From Oscillospiraceae bacterium (GTDB lineage Bacteria > Bacillota > Clostridia > Oscillospirales > Acutalibacteraceae): DNA of 64,000 nt. The notes under the pieces are model-generated. The model worked only from the letters and a program-made list of their open reading frames with translations, was not told the origin of the DNA and made no database searches. A program made the translations under genes and the position numbers. Positions 60,881-64,000 of the stretch are shown piece by piece. Numbering within the stretch: position 1 is the first letter of the stretch; each line of letters opens with the position of its first letter. Location of the stretch: positions 34,312-98,311 of the forward strand of contig SVPA01000003.1 in assembly GCA_015066085.1 (NCBI GenBank), given 5' to 3'.

Positions 60881-62893
60881 TTATGTGTTTGCTATAAATG
60901 TAATTGTACCGCTTAATGTAAGTTCTCCACCGCCCGAAGGATACCAACATCCACTTGCTGATGTTGATAAGTTCGTTTGTGAAGTATGGTTGCAAGATTG
61001 TACTCTTATTGTGATAGACTTGCTTGTTTCTGCTACAAAGCATTGGAAGTTAAATCCGCCACTAATATACGCCCCCGAACACATTCCACCGCCTGCCGAT
61101 GCAAACATTGGTGTGAACGGCAGACCCGAAATTGATACCTGTGTGCTTGTATAACCCGATTTGCAAGTTGCTTTAATATAAAAGCCTACAGAAACCGTTT
61201 GCCCCATTTTGCTATACCAACCATATTGAGTAGTATAAGAAGAAACTACAGCCGAATTGAGCGTAGGAGTCCAAACACCTTTATCCATTGCCGGTATAGG
61301 GTTGCCATAAACATATACACCATTTGCATCAAGGTCAATGCGGCTTGCCTTAATATACATTTTATCGTCTTCGGGTTCAGAGATATAACAATATGTTCCG
61401 TCACCGAACAGAAGTGTATTTCCGTAATTTCCACTACCTTTTAACCGCAAATTTCCTGTGACCTTCAAATCGCCTGCAACTTCGTTACCCATAGACGAAT
61501 TGCCTTCGCCGTTTGTACCTGCGTTAAAGGTTACAGGCACTTCAAATACAAAGTCATTTTCGCCCCAATGGAAAACAGGTTTGCTTTTAACTGCTCCCGA
61601 TGAACCTACTACCGTTGCAAGTTTGTCTATCGCTCTTGTTTCAAAAGAATAAGACCGAGTTTGCACAAAGTCGGGAATAACAAAATTGGCAGAGGCGGAA
61701 TACGAGTTTCCATTCTTTGAAACATTCATATCTGTCCAATCGCCAAATTCGCCGCCCAATATTGCGTATCTATATTGTACGGTTAAAGTGTTTGCCGCTG
61801 CCCCAAAATTGCCGTTAAAGTAACTACCGCTACAAGCCACCGTCATATTGCCGAGAGCATCAGGTCTAGTGTTGGCAATACTGCAAGTTGGTTTAATGTA
61901 GTTTATCATAGTCGGTGTTATAGCGGTTGTGCCGACATTTTCTCGACTATCTTCAGCAGAAAATGTAAATCTATTGTTTTCTACATTGTTGAAAGTGTGT
62001 GTTGTGCCGTACCCTGTGTTGTTGCCGTTTCTAATGATATATAAATTTTCGTTTATTGATGCGCCTTTTTGCGCTTGTGCGCTCATTGTCGCTTTTGCGT
62101 TACTGTAATACTTAACTAACTTTTTATTGTCGCCTGTTAAGGCGATAGTTGTAGCGTTTGTATCAACAACACTTGCAGTAATTACAGGGTTAGCGTTGAC
62201 AATCGAAAGTGTCCGTTCAAGTGGAGATGATATATAAGATTTGCCGCCTATTGTAGTTTTTATGTAAAACCTAACAGTAAGAGTGTTCTTTGTACAAGCG
62301 GCCCTCAATACATCTCTTTCCGCATCTGTAAACTTAAATTGGAAAGAATTTGTTGTCCTATCTTTTACTTCTTTATATGGTATATAAGATTGGTTTCCTG
62401 CAGCGTTATATATACCCACTTCCAATTTTGTTGCCGCATTGCCGGCAGGGTTTGAATATGTAACGGTAGGATTATCCTCATCGCTAAAATCGGGGGCTGT
62501 AAGCGAGGTTGCCTGTCTAGGTATTGCTGTTAGGGCGTAACTGCCACCATTTGAGGAATAATTGTTATTGCTGTAAAGCCAACCTGTAAAGGCTGAAATA
62601 CTGAAAGTTTTTGTTCCGTCTGAATTGTGGTTAATCGTAAGTGTGCCAGAGGCGATAGTGTGATTTCCAACAGAATAATTAGAGTATGTTCCACCGTTAT
62701 ATACTTTAGTGCCGTTAATAGTTACGGCAGACATCTTAATAGCGTTGCTATAAAAACTATGCCCACAGTAAACACCAACAGACCAACTTATTACCGTTTG
62801 ATTGTTGGCGATATATTGGTTTTTCTGCTCCCACTTTACCCAAAAATACGAGTCATAAGTGGTATTGGTATTTAGTTGTCCGCTTGTCGCCAT
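60881..62893 (-). CDS. Phage minor structural/tail protein, DUF859-like
   Basis: A 670-aa virion protein. The N-terminal half matches the DUF859 family of siphophage minor structural proteins (repeated beta-rich segments such as TLTINHNSDGTKTFSISAFT). The middle has a FHWGENDFVFEVPVTFNAGT element seen at tail tip to fibre transitions. The C-terminal third is Gly/Ser-rich beta sequence and may be the receptor-binding end. It is the last phage gene before the attachment site. Confidence 0.8.
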   Translation of the reverse strand: MATSGQLNTNTTYDSYFWVKWEQKNQYIANNQTVISWSVGVYCGHSFYSNAIKMSAVTINGTKVYNGGTYSNYSVGNHTIASGTLTINHNSDGTKTFSISAFTGWLYSNNNYSSNGGSYALTAIPRQATSLTAPDFSDEDNPTVTYSNPAGNAATKLEVGIYNAAGNQSYIPYKEVKDRTTNSFQFKFTDAERDVLRAACTKNTLTVRFYIKTTIGGKSYISSPLERTLSIVNANPVITASVVDTNATTIALTGDNKKLVKYYSNAKATMSAQAQKGASINENLYIIRNGNNTGYGTTHTFNNVENNRFTFSAEDSRENVGTTAITPTMINYIKPTCSIANTRPDALGNMTVACSGSYFNGNFGAAANTLTVQYRYAILGGEFGDWTDMNVSKNGNSYSASANFVIPDFVQTRSYSFETRAIDKLATVVGSSGAVKSKPVFHWGENDFVFEVPVTFNAGTNGEGNSSMGNEVAGDLKVTGNLRLKGSGNYGNTLLFGDGTYCYISEPEDDKMYIKASRIDLDANGVYVYGNPIPAMDKGVWTPTLNSAVVSSYTTQYGWYSKMGQTVSVGFYIKATCKSGYTSTQVSISGLPFTPMFASAGGGMCSGAYISGGFNFQCFVAETSKSITIRVQSCNHTSQTNLSTSASGCWYPSGGGELTLSGTITFIANT

Positions 62894-62897
62894 TTAT

Positions 62898-63500
62898 TTA
62901 TCCCCCAATCCAAAAGCATCCTGTTCTGTTTGGGCTGTAGTCTTCAAATCGACTTCTACCTTCGCCCTCACCGATAATCAGGTAAGTTTTAGCGTGTAAG
63001 TCTTTAGCATCTACGCCGTCTTTGTTTGCCACTAAAATATCATCGCCGTTTTTCTGAACACGCATTCCTTCGTGGTCAAGTAAATTAGATATTTCACTAT
63101 CTGACTTTGAAATATTTAGTCCGCTATCATCAAATACATAACCTGTCTTTGTTTCAACTCGGTCTACACCGTTTGCAATTTCTTTTTCAACAAGAATACT
63201 AACGGCATCCGCATCGAGTTTCATAGTTACCTCGCTTGATAGTTCGGTAACTCTTTCGTCAACATCGGCTACAAGCGAGGTTACTTCTTTTTTTGCTTCT
63301 ATAACTACTTGCTCGGTATCTCTTTTAAGGTTTGTTGATGTTTTCGTTATTTCATCAAAGAGAGAAGACTCAACCGAGTCAACCTTGTCACGATTTTCGT
63401 TGATAAGCCCTAACATATCTGCGAATGTTTTGCCAAAAGAATATTTTCGCTCAATATCTTGCGCCGTTCTTGCATAAGTGCGGTCTTGTTTCTCGCTCAT
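62898..63500 (-). CDS. Phage tail protein with coiled coil
   Basis: A 200-aa protein: an N-terminal segment with FADMLGLINENRDKVDSVES, a heptad-rich coiled coil (about 45-115) and a C-terminal part ending SRFEDYSPNRTGCFWIGG. This layout occurs in tail-tip or fibre-chaperone proteins of siphophages of Clostridia. It is read with the DUF859 gene (4-base gap). The function is inferred from position. Confidence 0.65.
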   Translation of the reverse strand: MSEKQDRTYARTAQDIERKYSFGKTFADMLGLINENRDKVDSVESSLFDEITKTSTNLKRDTEQVVIEAKKEVTSLVADVDERVTELSSEVTMKLDADAVSILVEKEIANGVDRVETKTGYVFDDSGLNISKSDSEISNLLDHEGMRVQKNGDDILVANKDGVDAKDLHAKTYLIIGEGEGRSRFEDYSPNRTGCFWIGG

Positions 63501-63519
63501 TTAACCACTCCTTTCAAAA

Positions 63520-63541
63520 GAAAAGGGGGCATATAGCCCCC
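63520..63541 (-). terminator. Terminator after the right-edge phage gene
   Basis: The stem GGGGGC / GCCCCC with a TATAT loop directly follows the TAG stop, with a T-rich tail on the minus strand. Confidence 0.75.
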
Positions 63542-64000
63542 TAATCCCAATACACATATCCGTCTTTTACTGTAAAGCCAAGTTCCGTATAAATCGTAAC
63601 TTTTTCCTCGTAGGTCAAATCGTTGCGACCATTTACATAATTGATAATATCCGCATTGTAGGTATCATCGGCAGGATATTCATACTTAAACAGAACAATT
63701 TTTTCTTCGTAGGAAGCATCAAGATTGTTGATATAATTGATAACCTTTTCTTTTCTGCTGCCACTTATAGATTTTCCGTTTTCGTCTTTATCTGCCTTAA
63801 TATCGTACATCTCATCAGAATATGTTTTGTACGCAGAATAACCACCGACCGCCTTTGAAACGGCATATTTTTCGGGGTTTTTCTGTGCATAGTCAAATTC
63901 TTCAAAACTGTTATAGTCATCATAATTTGACATATCAACATCTTCTTTTCTATCAAGGATGTTGTTAAGCAACAGATTTTTCTGCCAATCTTCAATATCA
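63541..64000 (-). CDS. C-terminal part of a phage virion protein, 5' end beyond window
   Basis: The frame stays open to the right edge, so this is the C-terminal part (about 152 residues) of a longer protein; an internal TTG at 63972 gives 143 residues. The recognised part reads YAQKNPEKYAVSKAVGGY, DIKADKDENGKSISGSRKEK and then a repeated YEEK/LFKYEYP pattern. I recall this module from the ends of large virion proteins of Clostridial prophages. Role unknown. Confidence 0.65.
   Translation of the reverse strand, partial: DIEDWQKNLLLNNILDRKEDVDMSNYDDYNSFEEFDYAQKNPEKYAVSKAVGGYSAYKTYSDEMYDIKADKDENGKSISGSRKEKVINYINNLDASYEEKIVLFKYEYPADDTYNADIINYVNGRNDLTYEEKVTIYTELGFTVKDGYVYWD

Larger units (their letters stand above)
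60807..64000. mobile_element. End of a prophage inserted in spo0A, cut by window edge
   Basis: From the spo0A breakpoint to the right edge every gene is phage-like and on the minus strand: a DUF859-type tail protein, a coiled-coil tail-tip protein and the C-terminal part of a larger virion protein. No bacterial gene intervenes. The integrase and the other attachment site are outside the window. Confidence 0.75.

Noticed and set aside
60723..61043. A 106-aa frame joining the spo0A tail to sequence inside the phage tail gene
   Set aside because: Only the end is Spo0A; the rest is out of frame with the DUF859-type gene and crosses a terminator.

Overview
The window reads as a low-GC, spore-forming member of the Clostridia (Firmicutes). 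Evidence for this is the set of sporulation genes (spoIIGA-sigE, yqfC-yqfD, a ylbJ/spoVV-type gene, spoIIM-xerD, a sigma-H-like factor, and a 3' piece of spo0A), S-box and RFN riboswitches, consensus sigma-A promoters and short intrinsic terminators. A gut Oscillospirales-type lineage is my guess from the overall gene set; the window has no rRNA to settle it. Most genes lie on the minus strand in tight operons.

Layout. 1-3.1 kb: a comF-like gene (cut by the left edge), recD2 and a small membrane gene. 3.1-5.4 kb: cdaA-cdaR (c-di-AMP synthesis). 5.4-6.9 kb: a cysteine-desulfurase-family enzyme beside a DUF3343 Se/S-carrier-like protein. 6.9-10 kb: a polar amino-acid ABC transporter whose lipoprotein has its two lobes in swapped order, then a second binding protein in the usual order. 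10-14.4 kb: FliB-like protein, xerD, spoIIM, proC, fabG. 14.4-24.1 kb: mutS2, recO, yqzL-like, era, ybeY, phoH, a GH94 phosphorylase, yqfD, yqfC. 24.1-26.7 kb: ylbJ, a small Cys-rich gene, a membrane-bound XRE regulator and two tRNAs. 26.7-37.8 kb: one long run ruvC-ruvA-ruvB-methyltransferase-ecfA1-ecfA2-ecfT-truA-DUF5711-cvpA-pgsA-clpE-like. 38-42.1 kb: a potABCD polyamine importer behind a structured leader. 42.2-42.7 kb: two tRNA-Ser genes and a duplicated tRNA tail. 42.7-53 kb: sigE-spoIIGA, a response regulator-kinase-HtrA operon, a zinc-ribbon protein, sigma-H-like factor, class A PBP, a BofC-like small protein, DUF4364, tRNA-Thr and an XRE protein. 53-60.7 kb: two radical-SAM genes and a DUF2344 partner, a SpoIVFB-like protease, metK under an S-box and ribU under an RFN element.

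60.7-64 kb: only the last 27 or so codons of spo0A remain. Siphophage tail genes start directly beyond them and run off the right edge. The simplest reading is a prophage end inserted in the 3' end of spo0A. In the same window the spoIIGA-sigE promoter carries Spo0A boxes, so the fate of spo0A should matter to this cell's sporulation.

Main points for a second look: the interrupted spo0A, the circularly permuted amino-acid-binding lipoprotein, the duplicated tRNA-Ser tail with its inverted terminator, the structured leader before potA, and four decamer repeats between proC and fabG.
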